Positions 36,901-46,219 of a DNA stretch of 64,000 bases are shown one piece after another (position 1 is the first letter of the stretch; each line of letters begins with the position of its first letter). The stretch is from an uncultured Clostridia bacterium (GTDB lineage: Bacteria; Bacillota; Clostridia; Saccharofermentanales; Saccharofermentanaceae), in contig CAMVBS010000004.1 in assembly GCA_947165785.1 (NCBI GenBank), forward strand, positions 1-64,000, in the 5' to 3' direction. A model generated the notes under the pieces. That model was not told where the DNA came from. It saw only the letters and a list, made by a program, of their open reading frames with translations, and made no database searches. A program made the position numbers and the translations under genes.

Positions 36901-36954
36901 AGTTAAGATTCTGTAACAAATAAACTTTATCAGTTTAAATCGATATCTCGACGG

Positions 36955-36963
36955 TGATATAAT
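36955..36963 (+). promoter_or_regulatory. Extended -10 promoter of the 2119-residue gene
   Basis: TGaTATAAT, no clear -35; start codon 37 bases downstream. Confidence 0.55.
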
Positions 36964-36999
36964 AATGTAGTTGATTTGTGCGCTTTGGGGGAAGTTCAG

Positions 37000-39900
37000 A
37001 TGAGACAAAGACAGTTTAGTCTTAGATATCTGATTTTACTGCTTACAGTATTCCTTTTGCTGGGTTTTTATTCGGCTGACATTAGCGCGGCCGGAGAGAC
37101 AAAGACTTTCTCCATAATCGGCACATATAACCAGACCAAAGCCAGAGAATTGACGCGTATGGTAAATGATTGGCGTCAAAACGGCGGAGATGATCTGTGG
37201 TATTGGAATAAAGGCGATCAGACAAAATCCTATTCCAGAAACTGTGAGACATTACAGTTCAGTTATGATCTTGAGCAGATAGCCATGCAGAGAGCTGCAG
37301 AGCATGTCTTTGGTATGAAAGATCACTACAGGCCCGACGGTTCAGATCCTCTTACATGCAGATACGGTAATTCCAGATCTTGGGGTGAATGTCTTATAAG
37401 GAGTAATTCCAGTCTTACGCCTGAAGCTGTTCTGGAAGCTTTTAAGGAAACGAATCTGGGATATTCAGGTCAGTCCCACAGACGTTGTATGCTTAAGGAG
37501 AGATATGACTTTGTAGGCGCTGCGTGCTTCTACTACAATGGTTATGAATATTGGGCATTGGAATTCGGTTATTCCTGGTCAGAAACATATTTAGGCACGC
37601 CATGTGCACCTGTTAACGAGACCCAAAGACACAATGTAAATCTGAGTCTTGATAATGCCTTGGAAGTGACGGCACAGATAAACAGTAATAACGTCGTATC
37701 CAAGTGTTATCTCGATGATGGAGAAATGGATCTTCCTGATGTAAAAGCAAGTGCGAAGGTAAGCGGAGCTGTGGCGACTGACGGTGTTATCCTGCCTGCT
37801 TCGGATTATGATGTCACCTGGAGTTCTTCTGACGCGACCAAGGTAAAGATCGAGAACGGTAAGATCGTTCCGATCGATGAAGGAACCGTTACCATCACTG
37901 CAACTGCCAAACTGAATTTCAAGGAGAATACGCAGGGAAGCACGTCCTTTACTTTGCAAGTCGAGAGAAGGTCATTATCTTCCGCAACCATAAGTGATAT
38001 CGAAGATCAGCCGTATACGGGAGGAGAGATCTGTCCTGATCCTGTTGTTAAGATCGGTGACAAGACCCTTACCAGGGATACAGACTATACATTAAGCTAT
38101 GAAGATAATATTGACGTTGAAGATGATGCGGCAGTTATCATAACAGGTATCGGCAAATACAAAGGTGTCGTAGAAAAGACTTTCGATATCATCCCTAAGG
38201 ATATCTCCGAGATCGATATCGAAGATCCGTCTTCCGTTGTCTACGACGGAACATTCCACAGACCTGAGATCATCGTCACATATAACGAGATGACCCTTAC
38301 AAATAATATCGATTACAGCAGGTCATCGGCTTCATCCAGATATATGGATGCCGGATCTTATGACATAGAGCTGACAGGTAAGGGTAACTATACCGGTACC
38401 AAAGTGGTCCGGTTCACGATCCTTCCTAAGTCGATCAGTGATTTTTCGATAAGCAGCATCAACGATATGATGTATACGGGATCATCCATGCAGCCTCCTG
38501 TAATGATCTATGATGGCGAAGAGCTTGTTGACGCTGCGAATTTTGATATCGTTTTCGAGAATAATATCCTTCCGGGAATCGCTAAGGTATCTGCTGACGG
38601 TGTCGGAAATTACGAGGGCCATATCGAGACGACATTCAATATCACTCCAAGGAGCATCGAGGACTTCGGCTTTGATTATGAGCGCAGTTTTACTTACGAT
38701 GAGGGAGAGGATATCGAGCCTTCGGTAACCGTATTTTACGGCGGACAGCCGCTGGTGCCTGATACCGACTATGAGGTGACTTACGAGGATAATACGGATT
38801 GCGGTTCAGGTAAGATCATCGTTACGGGCATTGGTTATTTCACGGGTGAGAAAACGCTTACGTTCTCCATCGAACCTAAGGATATCTCAGGATTCGAGGT
38901 CAAGGGCGTGAACGACAAGACATACACGGGACTTGAGATCGTTCAGGAGCCTGTAGTAAAGGGCGATCACGGTAATCTGCGTAACGGCGAGGATTACGAT
39001 ATCTCTTACGAGAACAACATCGAGGCCGGAACATGCGATTACAAGATAACGGGTAAGGGAAATTACTCCGGCGAGATCACCGGGACGTTTAATATCCTCA
39101 GAAGATCCATCAAGTCCATGATCGTGGACGAGGCAGCAGATCAGACCTACACGGGCCTTCAGATCACGCCTTCTGTGACGATCCGCTATGGTGAGACTGA
39201 GCTTGTTGAGGGCGTGGATTTTACCGTATCTTATGGCGAGAATATCAATGCAGGTACGGGTACTTTCACTGTCACGGGTATCGGTAATTTCACTGAAGAG
39301 AAAGAGTATGAATTTACCATCACATCCAGGGATCTTTCTGATCTTCAGACAGAAGACATCCCGTCCGCGGTATTTACGGGAAGCAGCATACAGCCGAAGC
39401 TCACGATAACAGACGGCGAGTATATTCTTCTCGAAAACACCGACTACACACTTTCCTACGAAGAAAATATCACCTCCGGCAGCGGCACCGTTACTGCAGA
39501 GGGTATCGGAAACTACAAAGGCAGCATCGAAAAGACGTTCGCGATCGATCCGAAGGACATGTCCGATCTTGAAGCAGGCAATGTCGCAACATATATCTAC
39601 ACCGGATCTCCGATAACTCCTCAGGTCACTGTCTCTTACGGTGAGATATCCCTTATCCCGGGAACTGATTACGAGATCTCATACAGCAAGAATACTAACC
39701 CGGGTACCGCTGAGATAATCTTCACCGGTAAGGGCGACTACACGGGAAGCCTTACCGTCGAATTTACGATCGAACCTAAGGACCTCAGGAATCTGGCCGT
39801 TGAGCCTTTGAAGGCTGAAGCATACACGGGTGATGAGATCTGTCCTGATGTTACGATCAAAAACGGTGAATATGTCCTTGTCAAAGATCAGGATTACACG

Positions 39901-42900
39901 GTCTCTTATGAGGATAATACCGATCAGGGAACTGCCAAGGTAATCCTTAATGGCATCAACGACTACACGGGTGAAGTTGAGGTTTCTTTCGAGATAGCAA
40001 ACAAGACCGTCTACGATCTGACGGTTGAAGATATTCCGGAGGTAACCTTTACGGGAAGCGCTTTCACGCCTTCAGTCATCGTTAAGGACGGCGATGAGAT
40101 CCTTACTGAAGGTACAGATTACGAACTCTCATACTCTGACAACTGTAGTGCAGGTACGGGCGTCGTAACGATCAAGGGTATCGGCGAATATGCAGGTACC
40201 ATAACCGCACAGTTCGTGATAACTCCGCGTGACATGGACGATCTTACGGTCACGGGGATCATCTCGGAGGCTACTTATACGGGAAGCGAGATAACCATAG
40301 AACCAGTCGTTAAGTACGGCGATACCGAGCTTATCGCAGGTACCGATTATGTGATCACATATTCCGACAATATCAATGCAGGCACGGCTTCCTATACGAT
40401 CAGCGGTGCAGGAAACTTCGGCGGAGATCAGGAAGGCACGTTCGAGATCCTTCCTAAGGATATAAGCGTTCTTACAGTTGACGAGATAAGCTCACAGGTA
40501 TTTACGGGCAATGCGCTCACACCTGTCGTTGTTATCTGGGACGGTGAGACTGAGCTCGTTCTTGATGAGGACTATACTCTTACATATGACGAAGCGGTCG
40601 ATGCAGGAACATACGTGGTAACCGTAAATGGCATCGGCAACTATTCGGGAACTAAGGATGTCGAATTCAATATCCTTCCTGCAGATATCAAAAATGCCGT
40701 TGCAGAAGATATCGATGATCAGGAATTTACGGGAGCAGCCATAACTCCTGTCCCGGTTCTTACATTCGGTGAACTTACTCTCGACAGCGATGATATTTAT
40801 TGCACGTATGATGAGGGTTACTCCACAGGTGTTCACACGGTCACGGTTCACGGCAAGGGCAACTTTACGGGTTCCAAAGATGTGGATTTCATGATCGTTG
40901 CCAAGGATATAAGCGGTTACAGCATAAGCGGACTTACGGACAAGAATTACACCGGACTTCCGGTCGTTATGGATATTACGGTCTCAGACGGTAGTGATGT
41001 TTTGGATGCCGACCTCGATTACGATGTCCTTTTCGAGAATAATACGGATGTCGGAACGGCAACCGTTACCGTTACGGGTAAGGGCGATTACACGGGTACG
41101 ATAGATTCGACGTTCGAGATATTGAAGACTGATATCAGCGGCCTTACGGTAAAGCCTGTAGCAGACGTAACATATACGGGCGAAGCAATACTTCCTGAGG
41201 TCACGATCAATAACGGAAAGTCAACTCTCACTGAAGGCACTGATTTTACATTGTCTGCTGAGAATAACATCGATGCGGGAGAAGTAGAACTCACGATCGA
41301 AGGTATCAATAACTATGAAGGCAGCACGAAGGTAACTTTCAAGATCGTTTCAAAGAGTGTTGAGGATGTGACGGTCGATGAGATAGAAGATAAGGTCTAT
41401 ACAGGCGAAGCCATCGAGCCTTCCGTAGTCGTAAGGGACGGCGAGAACATAATCTCCGACGAGTCCTATGACCTGAGCTACAAGTCCAATCTGAACATGG
41501 GTGACAGTGCGGAAGTTACGATCACGTTCAAGGGAAATTACACAGGATCCAAGACCGTGACGTTCAAGATCGTAGGAAAGCCGGTTACGGATCTTACGAT
41601 GGATCCTATCGAGGACGTTACGTTCTCGGGAAGTAAGTTCGAGCCTGAAGTAACGATCAGGGACGGCGAGAAGATCCTTGTCGAGGGTGAAGACTACAAT
41701 GTTTTCTATTCTGATAACAGAAATGCAGGCGATGCCGTTATAAGGATCGCGGGTATCAACAACTACTCAGGCGAGACGACTTACGGCTTTAAGATCAATG
41801 CGAAGGACATCGCTGATTTTGATCTTACGGGTGTAAGTGAGAATGCAACGTATAACGGCTCCGGGATCACATTCCCGATCCAGCTTTCAGATGGAAATAC
41901 TGACCTTACCGATCAGGATTATACCGTTACATACGCTTCCAATGTCAATGCGGGAACTGCTTCATTGACTGTTGAGGGCAAAGGTAACTACAAGGGAGTT
42001 ATCACAAAGGAATTCAAGATCGATCCGAGAGACTTTACCGAAGTGTCCGTAAATTCCATAGGTGACCAGGCATACACCGGTGACTATATCTGTCCGTCCG
42101 TAGTCGTTAAGGACGGAACGGTGACACTTGCCGAGAATACCGACTATGAGGTAGCTTTCTCGAGTAATAAAGCGGTAAACGAAAACGGAACCATCACGAT
42201 CACCGGAAAAGGCAACTATGAAGGTTCCAAGACCGTGACTTTCAAGATAGTAAGAAGGAACGTCAGTACGCTTAGCATCAGCTCCATCGCGGATCAGACA
42301 TACACGGGCAAGGCCATTACTCCTTCACTTACCGTAAAGCACGGAAATACAACGCTTAAGAACGGAACTGACTATGAGCTTACATACAAGAACAATACCA
42401 ACGCCGGCACGGCAACCGTTACCGTAACGGGACTTGGAAACTACACTGGTACGAAGGATGTGACATTTAAGATCAAGACGCCTCCTGCTACACCGACTCC
42501 GAAGCCTACAGCAGCACCGACAGCCAAGCCGACACCTAAGCCTACCGCTAAGCCGACGGCAGCTCCTACTTCCAAGCCGACTGCGGCGCCTACGCCGGCA
42601 CCGGTCGATCCGATGAAGGATATCAGGGGCTTTGTTGACAGGATCTATCTCTACGTCCTCGGTCGTGATTCCGAGGAGTCCGGCGCAAAGTATTGGAGCG
42701 AAGAGCTCTACTACTTCAGAAGGACCGGCGCTGAGGTTGCTTTCGAATTCATATTCAGTCCTGAGTTTACTGGCAAGAATGTCTCTGACAGGGACTTTGT
42801 AACGATTCTTTACCGTACGTTCTTCGGACGCGAGCCTGACGACGGCGGCATGAACTACTGGCTGTCCCAGATGAGCTCCGGTGCCATGAACAGGCGCGAT

Positions 42901-43359
42901 GTTGCCAATGGCTTCATCTATTCTCAGGAGTGGGCCGACACCTGTGCATCTTACGGCATCTGCTCGGGCGGTACGATCAAGCCTCAGGTCAAGATCGAGC
43001 CTACGAGCCTTACGAATGGATTCGTCGAGCGTATGTACACGACCGCTTTCGGACGAGATTACGATCAGGAAGGTCGTAATTACTGGGCAGGCGAGCTCGC
43101 GAACTTCAACGTCACGGGCGAATATGTCGGCGCGTTCTTCTTCCTGAGCGACGAGATGAACGGCTATCATCTCTCTGATTCCGAATACATTAACAGACTC
43201 TACCTGACGTTCATGGATCGTGAATATGACCAGGGTGGTAAGGACTACTGGATGAATTTCCTTGCACAGGGTCACTCCCGTCAGGAAGTCGTCTACGGAT
43301 TTACCCGCAGCCCTGAGTTCGTCGAGAAGTGCATCGAGGCAAGGATCCTGCCATACTGA
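37000..43359 (+). CDS. Giant secreted CAP / MBG-repeat / DUF4214 protein (2119 aa)
   Basis: Signal peptide about 1-31. A diverged CAP domain about 38-200 (QTKARELTRMVNDWRQNG, YDLEQIAMQRAAEHV, HRRCMLKERYDFVGAACF). A BIG2-like domain about 235-320 (WSSSDATKVKIENGKI..GTVTITATA). Then 20 tandem MBG-like repeats (about 323-1825), a Pro/Thr/Lys linker, and two DUF4214 domains (about 1875-1990 and 2000-2119) ending ARILPY. The repeat fold differs from the Ig-like stalk of the first giant while both ends are homologous, so stalks appear to have been exchanged between the same end modules. ATG 37000 follows TTTGGGGG; an upstream TTG overlaps that site. No sortase signal or TM helix at the C-terminus. 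Confidence 0.85.
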   Translation: MRQRQFSLRYLILLLTVFLLLGFYSADISAAGETKTFSIIGTYNQTKARELTRMVNDWRQNGGDDLWYWNKGDQTKSYSRNCETLQFSYDLEQIAMQRAAEHVFGMKDHYRPDGSDPLTCRYGNSRSWGECLIRSNSSLTPEAVLEAFKETNLGYSGQSHRRCMLKERYDFVGAACFYYNGYEYWALEFGYSWSETYLGTPCAPVNETQRHNVNLSLDNALEVTAQINSNNVVSKCYLDDGEMDLPDVKASAKVSGAVATDGVILPASDYDVTWSSSDATKVKIENGKIVPIDEGTVTITATAKLNFKENTQGSTSFTLQVERRSLSSATISDIEDQPYTGGEICPDPVVKIGDKTLTRDTDYTLSYEDNIDVEDDAAVIITGIGKYKGVVEKTFDIIPKDISEIDIEDPSSVVYDGTFHRPEIIVTYNEMTLTNNIDYSRSSASSRYMDAGSYDIELTGKGNYTGTKVVRFTILPKSISDFSISSINDMMYTGSSMQPPVMIYDGEELVDAANFDIVFENNILPGIAKVSADGVGNYEGHIETTFNITPRSIEDFGFDYERSFTYDEGEDIEPSVTVFYGGQPLVPDTDYEVTYEDNTDCGSGKIIVTGIGYFTGEKTLTFSIEPKDISGFEVKGVNDKTYTGLEIVQEPVVKGDHGNLRNGEDYDISYENNIEAGTCDYKITGKGNYSGEITGTFNILRRSIKSMIVDEAADQTYTGLQITPSVTIRYGETELVEGVDFTVSYGENINAGTGTFTVTGIGNFTEEKEYEFTITSRDLSDLQTEDIPSAVFTGSSIQPKLTITDGEYILLENTDYTLSYEENITSGSGTVTAEGIGNYKGSIEKTFAIDPKDMSDLEAGNVATYIYTGSPITPQVTVSYGEISLIPGTDYEISYSKNTNPGTAEIIFTGKGDYTGSLTVEFTIEPKDLRNLAVEPLKAEAYTGDEICPDVTIKNGEYVLVKDQDYTVSYEDNTDQGTAKVILNGINDYTGEVEVSFEIANKTVYDLTVEDIPEVTFTGSAFTPSVIVKDGDEILTEGTDYELSYSDNCSAGTGVVTIKGIGEYAGTITAQFVITPRDMDDLTVTGIISEATYTGSEITIEPVVKYGDTELIAGTDYVITYSDNINAGTASYTISGAGNFGGDQEGTFEILPKDISVLTVDEISSQVFTGNALTPVVVIWDGETELVLDEDYTLTYDEAVDAGTYVVTVNGIGNYSGTKDVEFNILPADIKNAVAEDIDDQEFTGAAITPVPVLTFGELTLDSDDIYCTYDEGYSTGVHTVTVHGKGNFTGSKDVDFMIVAKDISGYSISGLTDKNYTGLPVVMDITVSDGSDVLDADLDYDVLFENNTDVGTATVTVTGKGDYTGTIDSTFEILKTDISGLTVKPVADVTYTGEAILPEVTINNGKSTLTEGTDFTLSAENNIDAGEVELTIEGINNYEGSTKVTFKIVSKSVEDVTVDEIEDKVYTGEAIEPSVVVRDGENIISDESYDLSYKSNLNMGDSAEVTITFKGNYTGSKTVTFKIVGKPVTDLTMDPIEDVTFSGSKFEPEVTIRDGEKILVEGEDYNVFYSDNRNAGDAVIRIAGINNYSGETTYGFKINAKDIADFDLTGVSENATYNGSGITFPIQLSDGNTDLTDQDYTVTYASNVNAGTASLTVEGKGNYKGVITKEFKIDPRDFTEVSVNSIGDQAYTGDYICPSVVVKDGTVTLAENTDYEVAFSSNKAVNENGTITITGKGNYEGSKTVTFKIVRRNVSTLSISSIADQTYTGKAITPSLTVKHGNTTLKNGTDYELTYKNNTNAGTATVTVTGLGNYTGTKDVTFKIKTPPATPTPKPTAAPTAKPTPKPTAKPTAAPTSKPTAAPTPAPVDPMKDIRGFVDRIYLYVLGRDSEESGAKYWSEELYYFRRTGAEVAFEFIFSPEFTGKNVSDRDFVTILYRTFFGREPDDGGMNYWLSQMSSGAMNRRDVANGFIYSQEWADTCASYGICSGGTIKPQVKIEPTSLTNGFVERMYTTAFGRDYDQEGRNYWAGELANFNVTGEYVGAFFFLSDEMNGYHLSDSEYINRLYLTFMDREYDQGGKDYWMNFLAQGHSRQEVVYGFTRSPEFVEKCIEARILPY
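37966..42474 (+). repeat. 20 tandem MBG-like repeats of about 75 residues
   Basis: Each unit runs from a K/R-D/S-I/L-x-D/L start through YTGxxIxPxVxVxxGxxxL, xxxxDYxxSYxxNxxAG and xGxGNYxGxxxxxFxI. Units are clearly diverged in DNA and protein, so the array is old rather than freshly expanded. Confidence 0.85.
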
Positions 43360-43437
43360 TTGTGCTTAAAGCACAATAAACCGACGCCTGCAGGCCGTGT
43401 CTTTCATCGCGGTGTTATGTATCTTATCTGTCCGTTG

Positions 43438-43446
43438 TGCTATAAT
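43438..43446 (+). promoter_or_regulatory. Extended -10 promoter of the glycan operon
   Basis: TGcTATAAT, 40 bases before the gmd start codon; no clear -35. Confidence 0.55.
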
Positions 43447-43485
43447 AAGTCGTTAATCAAGATAATAACCGAGAGGTGCACTATA

Positions 43486-44511
43486 ATGAAAAAAGCATTG
43501 ATAACAGGAATTACAGGTCAGGACGGTTCTTATTTGGCAGAGCTTCTCCTGGAGAAGGGTTATGAGGTCTACGGTATCGTAAGACGTAAGAGCGTTGCTG
43601 ATTACGGCAATTCCAATCACCTTGTGGGAAAGGTAAATTTCATCTATGCGGATATGACGGATCCGATCTCTCTTATCTCCGCAATGAAGATCTCACAGGC
43701 TGACGAAGTATATAACCTCGCAGCTCAGTCCTTTGTCGCTACATCATGGGAGCAGCCTCTCGCTACTGCAAATATCGACGCCATCGGCGTAACAAACATG
43801 CTCGAGGCAATTAGGACAGTTAAGCCGGAAGCTAAGTTCTATCAGGCTTCAACTTCCGAGATGTTCGGTCTCGTTCAGGAAGTTCCTCAGAAGGAGACAA
43901 CTCCTTTCTATCCGAGATCACCATACGGCGTTGCTAAGCTCTATGGTCACTGGATCACAAAGAACTACAGAGAGAGCTACGGACTTTTCGCATGCTCCGG
44001 TATCCTCTTTAATCACGAGTCGGAGAGAAGGGGTCTTGAGTTCGTAACAAGAAAGATCACAAATACGGCAGCTAAGATCAGCCTCGGTCTTGAGGATCAC
44101 CTCGAGCTCGGTAACTTAAGTTCCAAGCGTGACTGGGGTCACTCCAAGGATTACGTCAGGGCTATGTGGCTCATGCTCCAGCACGACACACCTGATGATT
44201 ACGTAGTTGCCACAAACGAGACAAGAACAGTCCGTGAATTCTGCGACGTTGCTTTCAAGGAACTCGGCATGGAGCTCGAGTGGAAGGGCGAAGGCGTAGA
44301 TGAGATCGGTGTTGATAAGAAGACAGGTAAGACAGTCGTTAAGGTAAACCCTAAGTTCTTCCGTCCTGCAGAAGTAGATCTTCTCATCGGAGATCCTTCA
44401 AAGGCTGAGAAGACACTCGGCTGGAAGAGAGAGATCGATTTCGCTGAGCTCGTAAAGCGTATGGTCAGAAACGATCTTGAGATCGTAAAAAAAGAGAACG
44501 GACTTGCTTGA
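43486..44511 (+). CDS. gmd: GDP-mannose 4,6-dehydratase
   Basis: A 341-residue extended [24 protein letters not shown] is the Gmd-type NAD(P)-binding start, STSEMFG and [12 protein letters not shown] contain the catalytic Thr/Ser, Glu, Tyr and Lys, and the arginine-rich IVRRKS loop is typical. It converts GDP-D-mannose to GDP-4-keto-6-deoxy-D-mannose. ATG 43486 follows GAGAGG; the frame is open 42 codons upstream, across the promoter, which I discount. The stop codon overlaps the start of the reductase gene, so the two are translationally coupled. It opens the glycan operon. Confidence 0.93.
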   Translation: MKKALITGITGQDGSYLAELLLEKGYEVYGIVRRKSVADYGNSNHLVGKVNFIYADMTDPISLISAMKISQADEVYNLAAQSFVATSWEQPLATANIDAIGVTNMLEAIRTVKPEAKFYQASTSEMFGLVQEVPQKETTPFYPRSPYGVAKLYGHWITKNYRESYGLFACSGILFNHESERRGLEFVTRKITNTAAKISLGLEDHLELGNLSSKRDWGHSKDYVRAMWLMLQHDTPDDYVVATNETRTVREFCDVAFKELGMELEWKGEGVDEIGVDKKTGKTVVKVNPKFFRPAEVDLLIGDPSKAEKTLGWKREIDFAELVKRMVRNDLEIVKKENGLA

Positions 44512-45425
44512 TGAAAGTACTTCTTATTGGTGCGAACGGTTTTGCCGGCAGATATCTGAGACGTGAACTCGAGAACAATTCGTACGAGGTCATCTGCGTT
44601 GATGCGGTAACTTCGGATCCGAGTGTCAGAAGGATCGATATGCTCGACCCTGAGGCAAGCGAGGAACTTATTAAGGAAACTGCCCCGGATTACATCTTTA
44701 ATCTTGCGGGACAGGCAGCTCCGAGCATCTCATGGGAGAAGGTCCTCCTTACGATGCATCTTAATATCGATATCTCGGTAAATATCCTGGAAGCAGTTCG
44801 TAAGCACTGCCCGAAGGCACGTGTTATCCTCATCGGATCTGCGAACCAGTATGACGGCAGCAAGGCGGCAGACGGTGTCATCTCTGAGGAGACGCCGCTT
44901 AATAACACGTCGCCATATGATATATCGAAGAATACTCAGGAAGAACTTGTAAGGATGATGGTCAGAAGATATGACCTGGATGTCATCATGACAAGATCTT
45001 TCAATCATATAGGTCCTGGTCAAAGACCTGGCTTTGTAGTTACCGACTACTGCAAGAGGATCGTTTCCCTTGAAAGAGGCGAGATCGATACCTTCACATT
45101 CGGTAATCTCGATTCATGGCGTGATTTCTCTGATGTAAGAGACGTAGTAAGAGCCTATAGGCTCATTGCTGAAAACGGCGTCAAGAACGAGATCTATAAC
45201 ATCGGTTCCGGTAAGAGTTTTTACATCAGGGACATCATCGGAAAACTCGTTGAGCTGAGCCCGAAGGCGATGGAGAAGGTTACTTTGCCGCCAAGGCTTC
45301 CGGATGATGAACTGGTTCATGTAAGGGCAGATATCAGTAAGCTCAGAAGCGTGTGTGATTTTGAACCGGAATATGATGTTTTCGAGACGATAAAGGATGT
45401 TCTCGAAGAATACAGGCAATTATAA
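44511..45425 (+). CDS. rmd: GDP-4-keto-6-deoxymannose reductase (Rmd-like)
   Basis: A 304-residue extended SDR. GANGFAGRYL is the Rossmann motif, GSANQYDG holds the catalytic Ser, SPYDISKNTQEEL the YxxxK pair, and RSFNHIGPGQRPGFV is shared by the Rmd/RmlD-like reductases. With Gmd it would form GDP-D-rhamnose; it does not look like the epimerase-reductase for GDP-fucose. GDP-6-deoxy-talose is an alternative product I cannot exclude. ATG 44511 shares one base with the stop of gmd. Confidence 0.85.
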   Translation: MKVLLIGANGFAGRYLRRELENNSYEVICVDAVTSDPSVRRIDMLDPEASEELIKETAPDYIFNLAGQAAPSISWEKVLLTMHLNIDISVNILEAVRKHCPKARVILIGSANQYDGSKAADGVISEETPLNNTSPYDISKNTQEELVRMMVRRYDLDVIMTRSFNHIGPGQRPGFVVTDYCKRIVSLERGEIDTFTFGNLDSWRDFSDVRDVVRAYRLIAENGVKNEIYNIGSGKSFYIRDIIGKLVELSPKAMEKVTLPPRLPDDELVHVRADISKLRSVCDFEPEYDVFETIKDVLEEYRQL

Positions 45426-45435
45426 GGAGACTTAG

Positions 45436-46218
45436 ATGTTAAAAGAGATCTGGGATTATCGACAGATGATAATCAGTCTTGTCCGTAAGGACTTAAGAGG
45501 CCGCTATAAGGGATCTGTACTCGGATTCCTGTGGACTTTTGTTAATCCTCTGTTCCAGCTCATTATCTATACTGTCGTATTTACATATCTTCTTCCGAGC
45601 GGTATCGACAAGTACTATCTGTTCCTGTTCGTAGCGCTCATCCCGTGGATCTTTTTCTCTTCGGCTGTCGTCGGAGGCTCGACTTCCATACTGTCGCAGA
45701 AAGACCTTGTCAAAAAGATATATTTCCCTCGAGAGGTCCTGCCGATCTCTTACGTAACGAGCTGTTTTGTTAACATGCTGTTCTGCTTCATCATCGTTTT
45801 TGCGGTCGTCCTGATCTCGAAGACGAGCGTTCATCCGCTGGGAATAGTATATCTTCCGGTGGTAATGATAGTCGAATATTTCCTGGCGCTCGGTATTGCC
45901 ATGATCACATCTGCGATAACAGTCTATTTCAGGGATTTCGAGCATATCCTCGGCATCATCACGATGGCGTGGATGTATCTTACGCCTGTCCTTTATCCGC
46001 AGACTTTGTATGATAATCTTCCAAAGCAGATCAAGTTCTGTGCAGAGCACATCAATCCGATGACATCCATCATCAGTGCCTACAGAAGGATACTTTACGA
46101 CGGATCGGTCCCTGATATGTCGACGCTTCTCGAGGCTACCGTACTCGGAGCGATATTTATCGTATTGGGTTTCCTCATTTTCGGAAGACTTAAGAAGCAC
46201 TTCGCGGAGGAACTCTGA
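45436..46218 (+). CDS. wzm: Polysaccharide ABC exporter permease
   Basis: A 260-residue ABC-2 type permease with six predicted membrane helices. The N-terminal LVRKDLRGRYKGSVLGFLWTFVNPL and the central FVNMLFCFIIVFAVVLISK and MAWMYLTPVLYP match the Wzm/TagG family. It would form the channel moving an undecaprenyl-linked glycan across the membrane with the ATPase encoded one base downstream. GGAGA precedes ATG 45436 by a short spacing. Confidence 0.88.
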   Translation: MLKEIWDYRQMIISLVRKDLRGRYKGSVLGFLWTFVNPLFQLIIYTVVFTYLLPSGIDKYYLFLFVALIPWIFFSSAVVGGSTSILSQKDLVKKIYFPREVLPISYVTSCFVNMLFCFIIVFAVVLISKTSVHPLGIVYLPVVMIVEYFLALGIAMITSAITVYFRDFEHILGIITMAWMYLTPVLYPQTLYDNLPKQIKFCAEHINPMTSIISAYRRILYDGSVPDMSTLLEATVLGAIFIVLGFLIFGRLKKHFAEEL

Positions 46219-46219
46219 T

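Noticed and set aside
42325-43275. 316-codon minus-strand open frame over the DUF4214 region of the 2119-residue gene
   Set aside because: No recognisable domain, very Arg/Ile/Val-rich shadow composition, and a clear homologous protein on the other strand.
34990-43359. Sortase (LPXTG) or SLH anchoring signals in the giant proteins
   Set aside because: None seen; C-termini end in DUF4214 with no hydrophobic tail.
46076-46219. Longer N-terminus for the Wzt ATPase
   Set aside because: The extension overlaps the permease gene in another frame and lacks ribosome-binding site support; MAENSIVIKNVTK is the standard start.
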